Under the pieces are notes generated by a model. It was not told the DNA's origin. It made no database searches and saw only the letters and a program-made list of their open reading frames with translations. From the NCBI RefSeq assembly GCF_004210375.1, contig NC_134825.1:41162348-41226347 (forward strand): a stretch of DNA of 64,000 nucleotides. Reading direction: 5' to 3'. The DNA is from Tachypleus tridentatus. Its lineage: Eukaryota; Arthropoda; Merostomata; Xiphosura; Limulidae. Below, piece after piece: positions 24,675 through 37,883 of the stretch. The stretch's first letter is position 1; each line of letters begins with the position of its first letter. A program made the translations under genes and the position numbers.

Positions 24675-27317
24675 TGTGAATGAACACGTTTCAGTCGGAT
24701 GAATAAATAGATATTAATACACACTCTATGATCGCTGTAGTAGTGCTGTGAAAACATCATAGACTTATCGGGTTTCATGGTTTAAACGCTTTAAGTCATG
24801 TTGTTTGTAATTAATATTTTCAACGTTTATTTTATTTGCATTTGGTGCGAATTCATCAGTTGGAAGTGTATTCCATTCTAAGGGCTCTAAAGGTGTTCTA
24901 CAAAGATATCTTTCCAAAGTATGTGACTTAAAAATAATTTCACACTCTTTCTTTATAATGCAATTATTCTGAATATTTGAAAGTATGTAGTTATTGTTTT
25001 TCTACAAATTCTTGTAAAATGTTGATGCTAAACATAAAGCGTTAATTAAAAGTAAGATAATAAATAACTACTCACCACAGTTAACCGCAGTTGCAGTTGA
25101 CGCCCAGAGGACGAATAAGGCATTTGTGAGAATAAAAAAGTAAACTAGTCCACAGTATGTTACGGTACAAAATAAAAAGAAAAAAATTAATTTTAATCTG
25201 TTGATTTAGTGAATAGAAGTTCAGAGCTACAGTTTATGATGAAAAAAAAGAAATTTAACAAAGTGATATGTTGAAAACGATGTCACCTGTTATTATGAAC
25301 TTCTACAAAAAATATCTTCGAAATAATAGTATTTTATTTCACCATTCGTGTTTTTTTAGTAATCAGATATCTAATATATTTTACTGTTTTACCCACACTT
25401 ATTGTATGGACTGTAGATGTATGGAAATGTGTGCCGAATATTCCGATATTTTATCATTTAAAACACTCTGGTATAAACAATGTAATATATTTAGCAGAGT
25501 GATGCAGTTGTAGCGTGCTGTACTCATAACTCTGTGGATAGAAATTACGTTCTGCTAGACAGATTTCTGGATTTTGATAATTTCTTAACGTCATTAATAC
25601 ATTTTTAGCAATTTTCTTTTTCCTTACAACATATGTTTTCTTTCTCTTGTGTGATTTTAATTTACTATATATAACAGAATACCCAAATATTTTTGTCTTC
25701 TTTACATATATTCTCTTAATAACGTAAAACTACGCATGCGTTAACAAATCATAGACCACACATTATATTTTAATTTAATATAAATTTTCAATTTTATGTA
25801 ATGTAATAAAACATTGAGATAACGAATAGTAAAATTTTCCATTTCTCTTCTCAACCGTGTAAAGCTAAACAAAAATAGTCTATTGATTGTAATTAATGTT
25901 ACTTTAAATAATGTCTATTATTTTAATAAAAATACTTCACCCTATTAATTAGCGTTTTGGAGTAATTGCAGGTAAATAAGTTTTATTAGTAATATTAAAA
26001 GGTCAGTTTATAACCAATTCAATTCACATTAAAATATTTAGATGTTGAAGAACGTCTTTGTTTTTTGAGTCACACGTACACAATAACCTAACACACAGTT
26101 ACACAAACATTTTACATCTTATTTAAACGAATAATATAACGCAGATATAACTGGACTTAATTTGAATTTTTAATTCCATGTAATGTGATAAAACAACAAT
26201 ATAGATAAATAACACAATTTGTGTAGAGTAAGTTTAGTATTTCATTCCTTTAATGAAATAACGATTTTAATAATCTTAGTCTATGGATTGTAGATAATCT
26301 GGTTGTTTAAATAAATTTGGATAATTTTAATAAAACGCCACAGCGCTTTAATAAGTGTGCCTGATTATAATTTTGGTGTAATTACAGGTAACTAGGTTTT
26401 TTGGTAATATTCAAAAAGTCACTTAATAAATATCAACTATTTTTGAAATAACTTTGTACTTTTAACATGAGCTATATCTTTGTCATTATCCTTGTCTCTG
26501 TTTTTTTGAGGTATTTTTTTATGAATGTTGATTATAATTGTTTTATCTATCTATTCTTTAACGAAGTTTTAATAATGATATTATTTAAAATTATTTTTCC
26601 CTGTGTATTTTTCCTGTGTATACTCGTCTCTTCTGTCTTAACATTTTCAAAAAAAAGTTTTCATTTAATTTTATTTTTATTATTTTCACATTCATTATTT
26701 CTTTTCTTCTATTTCTTCATCTTCTGTCTTTCTTTTTTATTCCAAACACTTCTCTATCAACTGCCATTCCTTCAATTTTCAGTGGATAAAGTAAAACTTG
26801 GTACTATCATGTCATGATCTAATTTAATCATACATTTTTTTATTTTTTAATTCATGTTTTTATATAGATTTTGTAGAGTCAAAAGTCAAACTAACCAAAA
26901 ATGTAGATTTGCCTTTCTACGTGGCCCTATTTGCAGCAATCAATATGAAATATAGTAGAAATATGAAATGTTCATGCGTCTAACACAATTAAATAAAAAA
27001 GGTTGGGTGTGCGTATTTTGAATTATTTCAGGTGTGTCAAGTGTCGCAGACATATATGGTCCTGTGGCATTACTCATTACTCGGCCGTACTTTAACAAAT
27101 TTACATGAGAATTTAAATAAAAACTCTTTCATATAAGTCTCGTGTATTGACAAACAAAAGTGGTGGACTTGATAATTGTTAAAAAAGTAAAATAGGATGA
27201 AGATACATTAAAATCTTAACAGTTACTTCTCCATATTTCAGGGATTTAGGTCAAGATACTTCTTCACAGTTCACATACATTTATATTCCAAAATGCGTGG
27301 TATGTCCATTTTTGGTC
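24675..27317 (+). repeat. Unit B partner of the tract copied in unit A
   Basis: Near-identical to 5144-7805. It contains the uninterrupted hAT target (25694-25701) and a degraded tRNA. Compared with A it has a 28-base segment near 25072-25100 that A lacks. Confidence 0.85.
25493..25557 (+). pseudogene. Degraded initiator tRNA-Met (unit B)
   Basis: Identical to 5935-5999: both tRNA ends kept, the middle eroded, seven bases short. Confidence 0.8.
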
Positions 27318-28454
27318 ATATTATGCGAGCCAGAAAGTAAAATAACCCCCTTGGAGATTTGGTGTATCATTCAGCCCTGTTTCGACCAACTAACTTGTAA
27401 TTTGGCAAAGAGGTACGTTTCTACAGCTCCTCCAAACTGGCACCCTTTAAATTTGGACTTCCTCGTTTTCAGTGACAAATGGGTGATTGAGATGGCAAAG
27501 GTTTTTATTTGTTTTTTTTTTACAACTACGCCATTGTATTCATATTTTGACTAAGTTACCAGAGATTTGGTACAAATATACCTTTTTACAGGTTTCAAAC
27601 AGAGATATGGACAGTTTTGAAATATTCGTCTTTTGCTCAATTTTTTAGGATGGAAAGAACAATTCATCTCTACCTCTAGTAATGTAGACGGTATTTAGTA
27701 AAAATATACCTCCTTGCACGTAACAAACAGTGATATAGACAACTGTCGATTTTTTTGTGTTCTTCATTATTTTCAATGTGACAAGTTTGACCAAGAAACT
27801 TTGTCATATGATCTTCCAAAGTGTAAAATGTTTTGAAAGAAAGGTACAGATATCATAAAATGACACCCTATCTTTTGATAGCAGAAACACTTTACGAAAT
27901 TTATTTTTATTAACTTACATACTGTATTTTTGTCTAACACAAAAACTAACCTCTTAGAAAAAATAATAAAGATAAAACTTCCCTTTTATTCAACTACCAC
28001 ACCTATTATAGCGAGAATGAATTATACTGTATGCATCAAAGAGAGCTCTGAAATTAGGAAGTAAATAAGATACGAAATTTTTTTTTTCATTTGTGCAGCT
28101 GGTTTACATGGAAAATAAATTCATTTAACGTGGTATTTTCATAATATTTATGTAAAACGATTCATTCTATGTATGTGTGTCGTGTAACTCAGTGCCCTAA
28201 TTTCTAAGTGGTGGCGAATGAATCGTCTCAGCCCAAAAGTTTGCGCAAAGGTAAAACTTTTCTCCCAGCCCCTTAGGATACCCAGATATTTCACGAAAAC
28301 ACTTTTGCTGTAGATCTCCAGCAGCGGACCGAAAATCTGGCACTGTTTCAGATTAGAGTACGAATTAAGCGCTACCACTGATTACTGTTCGATCGTAACT
28401 TGGCTGAAGAAATTAAATATTGATTATAGTGCAAAATTATATTAAACAAAATAG

Positions 28455-28733
28455 TGTGATTGTTTGTTTTTGAATTTCGGGGAAAGCTACAGAATGGCTA
28501 TATGCACTAGCCGTCCCTAATTTTGCCGTGAAAGACAAGAGGGATGACAGCTAGGCATCACCACTTATCGCCAACTCTTGGGCTACTCTTTACCAAAGAA
28601 TAGTGAAATTGACCGTCACATTATAATATCCACACAGCTAAAATGGCGAGCATATTTGGTGTTACGGTGATTTGAACCCGCGACTCTCAAACTACGAGGC
28701 GAGTGCCTTAGCCATCTGGCTATAACGGGCCAA
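28455..28733 (-). mobile_element. SINE family 1, old copy (unit B)
   Basis: Orthologue of 15625-15897, with head GTTACGGTGATTTGAACCC and the end TGGCTATAACGGGCC. Confidence 0.85.
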
Positions 28734-28743
28734 AAGGCGATTT

Positions 28744-28813
28744 TTTCAGAGCATGGCTTCGATCCATAGAGCTTTGGGTTTTGGGTTTAGGACGCTTCCA
28801 CTGCTCCACTTTA
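28744..28813 (-). pseudogene. Degraded initiator tRNA-Met, inverted (unit B)
   Basis: Orthologue of 15911-15980. In reverse it keeps GGAGCAGTGGAAGCGTCC and GGATCGAAGCCATGC. The anticodon stem is disrupted. Confidence 0.75.
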
Positions 28814-29606
28814 CTGTGGAAAAAAAAAAAGTGAAAACATTAAATCAAGCATTACCTTCGCTTTATAACAGCCTTTCATGCCTCCTGTTAAAAGTGTTGG
28901 TATTTGTTTATGTATAAGTAACTGAGTAAAAACTTATAATTTATTTAGAGAACGAAAATTAAGTTAAAATTATATATCTTCTAAATTTCAAGTGTATTTT
29001 AAAAAGTAAAATTATATGTTGAGCAGTATCATCAGAGTTTCAGTGGGACACAAGTATGTTTTTTTTTTTGAATACGTTCACAACAATAATATATAAACAC
29101 AAATTTTAGCAGCTTTAAAATTGTAGGATCATACGAAAATTTTTTTGTTTAACTTCAAACATTCTATACGTTTGAAGACTTAGGTTGTATCTCGGTGAAG
29201 AAATAGAAACTCTGTCTTAGCCTTTATAATTCTATTAAGGCCATGGTTGTTTAAACTTGGACATTATAGTGACAAATTAGAGGAAGTTTACCTTTAATAA
29301 TAATAATAATAATAATTATACAAAATATTTATTCCCTAATTTGTTCTATATTTCATCGGAAAGGATTTTCCAAATTTTCGTAGAAATATGTTTTATTTAA
29401 GTTCTTTATATCACTTATTCTATTTTCGCATATTCAAAAACACTATAACTATTTTTTGTAATTTACCGTACAGTTTTATTATTGATATTTTTTTTTATAA
29501 CAAGAGTTTTCACACTATTTTCCTCTATTCAACCATTCTTTCAATCATCGTCTCAAGTCTAAATGTGTACTATTGTACGTTGTTAATCCTTGAAGTATTT
29601 ACACAT

Positions 29607-29827
29607 ATATATTATTCAATTCATAGAAAGACGTTCGATGCGAATGTATTATACTATTTTTCATTGTTTAAATAGCTCTTCAAAACACCTGTTTAATTCT
29701 AAGATATCATTGACAATGTATAATTTAAATATATAATTCTAATGGTAATCTTGAAAGTAACACCTAAAACTCATGTAAATGTCACAGTGGCAGGTGTTTC
29801 TCATAGCAAAATGGCGCAGTGGAAACA
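29607..29827 (+). repeat. Insert copied from tRNA 5' flank plus 5' half of tRNA
   Basis: A 221-bp copy of the initiator-tRNA upstream segment that ends with the first 22 bases of the tRNA (AGCAAAATGGCGCAGTGGAAAC, 29805-29826, one substitution region near base 5). It sits between two perfect 24-base direct repeats (29583-29606 and 29828-29851). Unit A has that sequence only once, at 16897-16925. Confidence 0.82.
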
Positions 29828-30114
29828 TTAATCCTTGAAGTATTTACACATTGTTTTTCTTTCTTTAATGCTGTTATGCTTCCCTTTTGCTTATCTGCCG
29901 CATTTTATTTCTCGCATTAATTCTGTTCTCTTCCCACTTCATTTAACTTTGATATATTTCTTTTATTTCCTGTATTATTTAATGCACTATTAATAATGAC
30001 AATATTTATATTTCCTTTTTCCACTGTATTTTTTCTGTATATTTATATTTATTCTTTCTTCAGTTATAACATATGTTTTTCATTTCATCAAATCCTTTTG
30101 TCGTTTCTTGCTAT

Positions 30115-30238
30115 CTCTCGGTGGTATAGCAGTGTCTCCACAGACATACAACGCTAAAAACTGGGTTTCGATACCCATGGCGGGTAGAGCACAGATAGTC
30201 CCATATGAAACTTTACGCTAAACATACAATAAACAAAT
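30115..30238 (+). mobile_element. SINE family 2 (unit B)
   Basis: Orthologue of 17279-17377: GGTGGTATAGCAGTGTCTCC, ACGCTAAAAACTGGGTTTCG and the AAACATACAATAAAC tail. Confidence 0.78.
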
Positions 30239-30258
30239 GTTTCTTGCATTTTTCTGTT

Positions 30259-30534
30259 GTTGTTTTTTTTTATTAATTTTGCGCAAAGCTTCTCGAGAGC
30301 TATCTGCGATAGCCATCTCTAATTTAGCAGTGTAAGATTAGAGAGAAGGCAGCTAGTCATCACCGCCCACCGCCAAATCTTGGGTACTATTTTACCAACG
30401 AACAGTGGGATTGACCGTCACATTAAAACGGCCTCACGGCTGAGAAAGCGAGCATGTTTAGTGGGACCAGGATTCGAACCAGCGACCCTCGGATTACGAG
30501 TGGAACGCCTTAACACACTTAGCCATGCCCGGCC
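30259..30534 (-). mobile_element. SINE family 1 with target duplication (unit B only)
   Basis: Full-length in reverse, ending in TTAGCCATGCCCGGCC. Flanked by TTTTCTGTT at 30250-30258 and 30535-30543. A and C have no SINE at this point. Confidence 0.9.
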
Positions 30535-30756
30535 TTTTCTGTTAGGATTATTGCTTAACATTCCACTGGATATGCCTTTAATAGTATTTTATCTTATTTA
30601 ATATTTAATGTTCATCAATAAAGTTACATTACTTTTTCAGAGTAACAAGCGCAATATTTAAATTTCTAAACTTCATTTCATACATTCCAGAAGGTGTAAT
30701 TCTGTCTGATTCAACAGCTCATTTTAATATATCTTACCCTTATCATTTAATTTCGC

Positions 30757-30875
30757 CCCCCCAGTGGCTAAGCGGTATGTCTGCAAATTTACAACCCTAT
30801 TAACGGGGTTTTGATACCCATGGTGGGCAGAACACAGATAGCCCATTGTGTAGCGTTGTCCTTAATTCCAAAGAA
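30757..30875 (+). mobile_element. SINE family 2 (unit B)
   Basis: Orthologue of 17607-17732, diverged (CAGTGGCTAAGCGGTATGTC, TGGGCAGAACACAGATAGCC). Confidence 0.8.
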
Positions 30876-31746
30876 CAATCCTTTCATTTTTTCTCTTTTT
30901 CTACATTATAATTCACTCCATTTTTGTTTACTTCAAATTATTTTTATAGTAAACTTGAAAATTTCGTGGCGTTACTAGGATGAAAAACATAAATAATTGT
31001 TAAAGCTGTTTTAACAAAAAGAGAACAGGATACATTGCTCTTGATTCTTTCATGCAGCGTTTTATGAATTTACTATTGTTTCATTTAAAGAAGAACTTTT
31101 TTTTTCAAAACACACATGAATAATGCAATACTAACGCCAATAAAACTAAACCAAACGAGACAAAAACCCAAATATAACGTACGAAAGCAGAAGTTGAAAA
31201 AAACATAAAACCAGCCACGTCTCTGTACTCATCTGTCACCATTTTGTTTCACTTATGTTTCTGTGGTATTGTACTCTTATTTTTCTGTTGATGTGACTGA
31301 ATAAAGTAATTAGAGGTAAAAGAAAACAGTTTCACTGCCTATAATTTTTTATAAATAGCTACAACAGAAGAAATGGTTAAAAAATATACTTTATCTCCAA
31401 GGTCAGAGATGATAACATAAGATCATCTTTTATCTGAAGTTTTACCAACATTTTGTACTGCTCTTTACAGTAATCTTTTGCAAATCAATGACTTATTACC
31501 CTCGAATACATAGTTTAGTAGTTTCTCGGAACTTCAGGTTAATCCAGGGCTGGCTGTATACCAGTATAAGATAGGTAATATGAAGATACAGCTCGATATC
31601 AGTATGAGAGAGGTAGAAAATAAACCGTGTTTTACAATATATAAAAGCGAAAATCATTAGGTTATAAACATGGGCTGATTACTGTTTACCTTTATGATTT
31701 TTTTCTTTGCTAAATTACCGTTTTGTCTAATAATAACACTCGTTTT

Positions 31747-34700
31747 CTAAAGTATTCACAGTAAATAACATGTTATTTATTGAATATTTTAGAGTAATAT
31801 GATTTGTATATAAATGAGCTGTTCCCAGTGTCTTCAGAATGTCAAGTTACCTAAACTATTCGTTCAAGCGTGCGTGGCTCACCAGTGAGCTCGAGGGTTA
31901 ATGAAGATAAAATTCATGTGACTGACACAATGAACTTAAGCTTACTTTGAGCTCAAACAGACAAACAGAGCCTAGTGAGTGAACTTTATCCGAGTGTTTA
32001 TTGTTACGAAGTATACTTTTTGTAATTTGAAGGTTTCAAACAATCTTTAACTCTGTATGCTATACACGTTTTACGTGATAGAAAATCTACTTTTAACCAA
32101 AATGTACTCTTCTTGAATTTCATGTAAGTGTTGTGCAGCATTTAGTTTCGTATGTCACATCGTTATTCACGATTTTCATTCAAGTTACCGTGTACGTTTT
32201 GTTGCTAAGAAACTCAAGCATTCATACACCAGTAGGTAACAAGTCTCAGGATCTTTTGTAAAAGTATTGAAATCCACCTTGTATGCATTGGTTTACTGTG
32301 TTCATGTTATACTGTAATACAGAATCCCATAAAAAACAATGACAATTTAGAACCTACTAAATTTATTTGTAGTTAAACACAAAGCTACGCAGAGGGCTAT
32401 GTGTACTCTGCCCTCCACGGGCGTTGTAAGTCCGCAGACCTATCATTGTGCCACTAGTTTGAAAACAGACAAAATAAAAATAAAGGGTCTTTTAGCTTCA
32501 GTAGACCGTAGTTTATGATAAGCAATATCTCCTTTACATAAAATGTTTCTCTTCTGAGAATAGATCCTTGTCCCAGCTTCATTAATAACAGTTATTTTCT
32601 AATTACATCAAACGCATTTTTGCAATATTTATCTCAAAACCACATTTTTTGTAAATATTCTATCATCGTTCACAAACTTCTCTTCATAACAATCAACAAA
32701 CTAATTTCACTCGATATCAAATAAATATTAGTATAAAATCTCCATCCCTGACATACTTTTATATAACATAAAAAGTGGCGAAATATAAGAGTTATTTATG
32801 CCTCTTTTAGCAATTAAATTCAACTAAAATGGGAACATGCAATTAAAAGAGAAAGTATAATTGGGGAAAAGAGTGGAACTGAACACGTGTAACTCACGAA
32901 ATTCGAAGAAATCGAAGGTGAATGACCGACAAACACTTGATTTTTATAATAATGATTAACGGTTCAAATACTCTAACGAACTGTGGCTGTAGTTCACATA
33001 TTTGGAGAAAAACAATAAATACCTCACGCTATCTACTTTCAGAAGGAAACGTGTGAATTAACTTTATTTTTTCTATATTCACGTATTAATGAATTATATC
33101 AGATAATCTAATTAAAATAGTAATGACAGAGACCTAAAGTTCAATCAGTGACTTAATTTTATGCAGAATATGTCAAAACATCCTACTTCTTGTAAACTAA
33201 GTAGTGAATTTTAAATCCATGACTTAAATATCAGAGATCACCTAAGCTTTATTTTAAACATACTAATAAAAATCTGTAATTATATTTTCAACAATTACAA
33301 AACGCGTCAATAAAAAAGTCATTAATCTTAATACAAAGTATGATTTTATCTAATTAAGTAAAGAGGAAAAATGACGTTTATGTGTGTTCTTTATCATTTA
33401 ATATTATGTTATTATACGAATATTTAGATTACAATGTGACATTTCCTCATGACAAAGTGTTTTAAGAAAGTTCCACCAAACACCTAACTGATTTATTATG
33501 GAATACGAATCATTTTGGTTTTACTGAACCGTTTACAGAATAATTTTTCTTGAAGAGCACTGATTAAAAAAGTGAGGTTATTATTAATTGTAAATATTAA
33601 AAACATCCAGGTATTGCTTTACAAAATGGATATTCATGCATATGCGGCAGAACGTTTTTTTAATAAAATTTAGAAATATACCTTTAAGAATTGAATAATT
33701 TTATAATAATGTGTTCATAATTTTCGATATATGAAAAAAGTAGCGATTTTATCAGTTTTGTCCAGAGTGTTGTATCAGAGGTGCAGAGGTTAATGACGAC
33801 TAACCATGTCTTTATTATATTAAAATCACATATTTTACTGAGATTTAATATGTGGAGCTAAAGAAACAGTAACTTTTTTTATCAGAAGCAAAAATCTGAA
33901 AAGTTACTTTTGTTGATAATAATCAAACAACTTGAGTTTTGAACTTAAATTTGTAATGCTGTATTACACTTCAACTGACAGAAACACTGTAGAAAGGTAC
34001 GAAATGAAACATATATTCGAAATAGCTAATAGTATATAAAAATATATTTATGTATGTATTCAATACGCAAAACTATCGTTGACCCTAACAAATCATTAAT
34101 ACATTATTTTCTTTTACGAATTCCTCAGGGTTTAAACAAAAGACTTGAAACACTTTGGATAATTATTAATATTTGATGCTTATGAAGCAAAAGTATTGTT
34201 GTTTTTACTGAAGAATATCTGTCGTCTACCCACAATGGTAACGAAACGCGGTAGCTAAGGTGTATAAGTCTACTTGTGGTTATTTAAAAATAAACAGATT
34301 TAACAATTACAATGTACTATATACGATCACAATATACTGATGTTATAGCAGGTAGAACAGCGCCGGAAGGAAAAGGTTATTTTTTTCCTATAGTGTTGAG
34401 CAAATCTTCTCGTAAAACGTGTTTTATATGTTCAACTTGTTACGTTATTTACTAACGGAAGTTAAATGGATTTCACCACACGTTTTCTGTGAATAAACAA
34501 AATATTTGAACGTAAATTTTAAAATTAATGGTTACTTTAAATGTTCCACTACTAACACATTTTGTTCAAACAGTGTATAATACGATTACAAAATAAAAAC
34601 AGTATACTTAAAGAAAAAACACAAAGGAAAGACATATATGTCAGAGCAAAGGGAATATATATATATTATTCAATTCATAGAAATACGTTCGATGCGAAAG

Positions 34701-34860
34701 TATTATATCATTTTTCATTGTTTAAACAGCTTTTCAAAATACGTGTTTACATACAAAGATGGGGTTGACGAAGTAAAGTTTGAATATGTAAATTTGATAA
34801 CAATGAGGAATAGTAGCACCTAAATGTCATATAAATATTACTGTGAGATGTTAATTTCAT
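31747..34860. other. Array sequence without genes, unit C left part
   Basis: Near-copy of A 12-3125, with the same second-family SINE remnant (32362-32459) and tRNA 5' flank (34560-34860). No gene seen. Confidence 0.75.
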
Positions 34861-34932
34861 AGCAGAGTGGCGCAGTGGAAGCGTGCTGGGCCCATAACCC
34901 AGAGGTCCGTGGATCGAAACCACGCTCTGCTA
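34861..34932 (+). tRNA. Initiator tRNA-Met (CAT), intact, unit C
   Basis: The 72 bases are identical to the gene at 3126-3197, with all initiator hallmarks (A1-U72, three G-C pairs above the CCATAAC loop, A54 and A60), box A and box B. A TTTT run follows at 34941-34944. Its 5' flank differs from unit A at only a few positions, which fits recent duplication of the whole unit. Confidence 0.97.
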
Positions 34933-34940
34933 ACATTACG

Positions 34941-34944
34941 TTTT
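34941..34944 (+). terminator. Pol III terminator of tRNA-iMet, unit C
   Basis: First TTTT run, eight bases after the tRNA 3' end. Confidence 0.75.
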
Positions 34945-35374
34945 CATAACTTCATTTCTCGGTGATCAATGTCATTTAATTTATTTCAAACTAATGAGTA
35001 CTGCTAGGATTTTCTTTTGTTATCTATTATATATTAATAATTTTGATGTACTTACACTAATTAGGTTTTTGTATTCCATCGTTAGTTTGTTGCGTGTTTT
35101 AGTCTTTTCTTTTCACATGCCTTCCTTCATTTCATGTGTATATAGTTTGTTATAACGTAAAATATATTCGAACATGAAGAAATGAAAATACATTGCACCA
35201 GTTGAAATGATCCCAGGTTATATGGAGGGATTTGGAGATGTTAGCGAAAGTAGGACCTACGTTGTGCTGGGGATACATCGTCAATCAGTCTTAACATCCA
35301 TTCGCCAGTTTCACATAATAAGTTTGCTCCCAGTTTCCTATCAGCAAATAGAATAGATAACTTTTTTTTCTAGA

Positions 35375-35474
35375 AGGAATGCAGTTAGCCATCACCACCC
35401 ACCGCCAAGTCTTCGGCTACTCTTTTATAAACGAATAGCGGGATTGATCGTCACATTATAACGCCTCACTTTAC
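35375..35474 (-). mobile_element. SINE family 1 fragment (unit C)
   Basis: Same trimmed central fragment as 3641-3740. Confidence 0.8.
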
Positions 35475-36307
35475 AACCAAGTATACTTGTCTTGTAAGTC
35501 TTGTCTCACACGTACACAATAACCTAGCATCGTTTCTGTAGATTCGTCAATAGTGTAAGCCATTTTGAATCATAAAGCAACAGTAAAAAATTTCTTTTTC
35601 TGGCAGAATCTCAATAGAAACATTTCAGATCATTATATAAGCTCACATCTAAAGGGACCGCTTCTGAATTACTTTTATACTTGCAAGGTCTAAGAATGCC
35701 AAGCGAAATGTCAAATAAGAGTTTGTAGAATGTTTTTAAACAAGAAGTTCAGTGAGTTTTAAGAAGCAAATATCGTTTGTGACTAAAATATACCTATTTC
35801 TACAGTGTTTCGACGTAACAAGATATTAAGAACTTGTCTAGGGCTCGTGGTACAATTCCACAACTCTATGAAACGTTCTCTCTTACGGTGCTGACTATAG
35901 AGATAATAGAATGTAAGTTATGAATGTTTATTTAAAGTTCTTGGATCTTTCCAGCATTGATTTTCATTTAAGATTCTCTTTTCTCTCAACGTCATAACAA
36001 GTCTGTGCAACGCTACCTATAATTTTTGGAAGGAATTAGAAATGATATGATAATGCTTTTTGTTCAGTATGTCACCTATCCGTAGAAATATGCTTTTTTT
36101 AGAAATTACTCTCGTGAATATGACCGCTTATGGTGTTCACTACTTTAACGCAGTTAAACATGAGAAAATTTCATTTAAGTAGCTTTAACCTCTTATGTTT
36201 TCTCTCTGTTAGAGACCCCTAATCATTAAGCTACTTTGTCAAAAGATGTTTTCGTTTAACGTTATTAGGTTCTATGTACATTTTCCAGACTCTTTAAGTT
36301 AATAAAG

Positions 36308-36437
36308 TTGTTGTTGTTGTTTTAAATTAAGCACAAAGCTACAGAATGGGCTATCTGTGCTTTGCCCACCACCGGTATCGAAACCCAGTTTTTAGCGTTG
36401 TGAGTCCGCAGACATACCGCTCAGTTTCTGGGGGGCC
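36308..36437 (-). mobile_element. SINE family 2 (unit C)
   Basis: Orthologue of 4575-4703. Left target copy AGTTAATAAAG at 36297-36307; the right copy (AGCTACTCAAG, 36438-36448) has mutated. Confidence 0.85.
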
Positions 36438-37232
36438 AGCTACTCAAGGGTAAAAGCATTTCTTAAGGAACTTTTTTAATATATTGCATACACTTCTGTG
36501 ATTTTGTGAGAAGTAAATTTTACATTCCTATTAAAGTACTTACGAAAAATACAATAACTTAATTATTTACATCTAGATGAGTTATGTATTTGTAAACCTA
36601 CTCTTTAAGCCTTAGATTTGTTTTCATTCCATAGATAAAGTTTCGGGGGAAATACTCATGTTACGAAAATTATATGGAAGGATTTCAGTGTATTTGAGAA
36701 ACAAAATTTATATAAACGTCGATGACACTTACTGAGCACAGTCGCTAAAGGACTAAATAAACAAAAATAAAGCGCTATTTAAAAGTAATTTAATAAATAA
36801 CTACTCACGTATTAACCGCAGTTGTAGTTAACGCCCAGAGGACTTATAAGGCATTTGTAAGAATAAAAATGTGAAATAGTCCACAGTATGTTACGGTACA
36901 ATATTAAAAAGAAAGAATTTTAATTTTAATCTGTTGATTTAGTGAATAGAAGTTCATAGCTACTGTTTATGACGAAAAATGTTAAAGGAATTTAACATAG
37001 TGATATGTGTTAAAAACGATGTCACCTGTTATTATGAAGTTTTACAAAAAATATCTTTGAAACAATAGTATTGTATTACACCATTTTATTTTTTTTTAGT
37101 AATCAGATATCTAATATATTTTACTGTTTTACCCACACTTATTGTATGGACTGTAGATGTATGGAAATGTGTGTCGAATATTCCAATATTTTATGATCTA
37201 AAACACTCTGGTATAAACAATGTAATATGTTT

Positions 37233-37297
37233 AGCAGAGTGATGCAGTTGAAGGGTGAATCACTCATAACTCTGTGGACAGAAATTACGTTCTGCTA
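37233..37297 (+). pseudogene. Degraded initiator tRNA-Met (unit C)
   Basis: Third copy of the relic at 5935 and 25493, with further changes in the middle (TTGAAGGGTGAATCACTC). Both ends are still recognisable. Confidence 0.75.
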
Positions 37298-37883
37298 GAT
37301 AGTTTTCTGGATTTTGATCATTTCTTGTCGTCAATACTGAATTTTAGCTATTTTTTTTTCGCCTACAACTTATGTTTTCTTTTTCTTGTGTGATTTTAAT
37401 TTACTATATATAACAGAATACATAAATATTTTTATGTCTTCTCAGGGGCGTAGCCAGAAATGGCCATTGGGGTTTAGTCTGTGTCCTTGATGTGTTCCGT
37501 GGCAAGGAATCTCCCGGAAATTTTAAATAAAAAACATAAAAAAAAGCCTGAATTATGCATTCTGCGACCACCTTTTTGGTACATTTCAGAATGGCACACT
37601 GAGGTGTTTTTCTTATTTTTTTAAATCATAAATAAATATATAGGCCTATATATATAATATATAACTTAAAATTATCAGGCCCAGCAAAGTAGGCCTAGAG
37701 TCCTGTCATCAACATATAAAATATGAGTCACTCAGGAGAGTGCAAAATATATGTATAGTGTCTACAATCTGTATTCAAATAACACGAACAGTGTATGTTC
37801 AGATTTCCTGATTTCAAGAAATAACTTCAAAAAATAAACAGCGGATGCACCGTGGACGGCTAGCAGCACCATGGCACTAACCT

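Larger units (their letters stand above)
18978..31746 (+). repeat. Tandem unit B of initiator-tRNA array
   Basis: Second unit, clearly homologous to A and C but more diverged outside 24675-27317, with many small indels. It lacks the hAT element (empty site at 25694-25701) and the block equivalent to A 12.3-15.2 kb. It shares with unit D a SINE inserted just after the GGTAGCTAAGGTGT landmark (21.3 kb here, 48.2 kb in D). It also has private SINEs and a 221-bp insert copied from the tRNA 5' flank. Its own tRNA gene is damaged. Confidence 0.88.
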
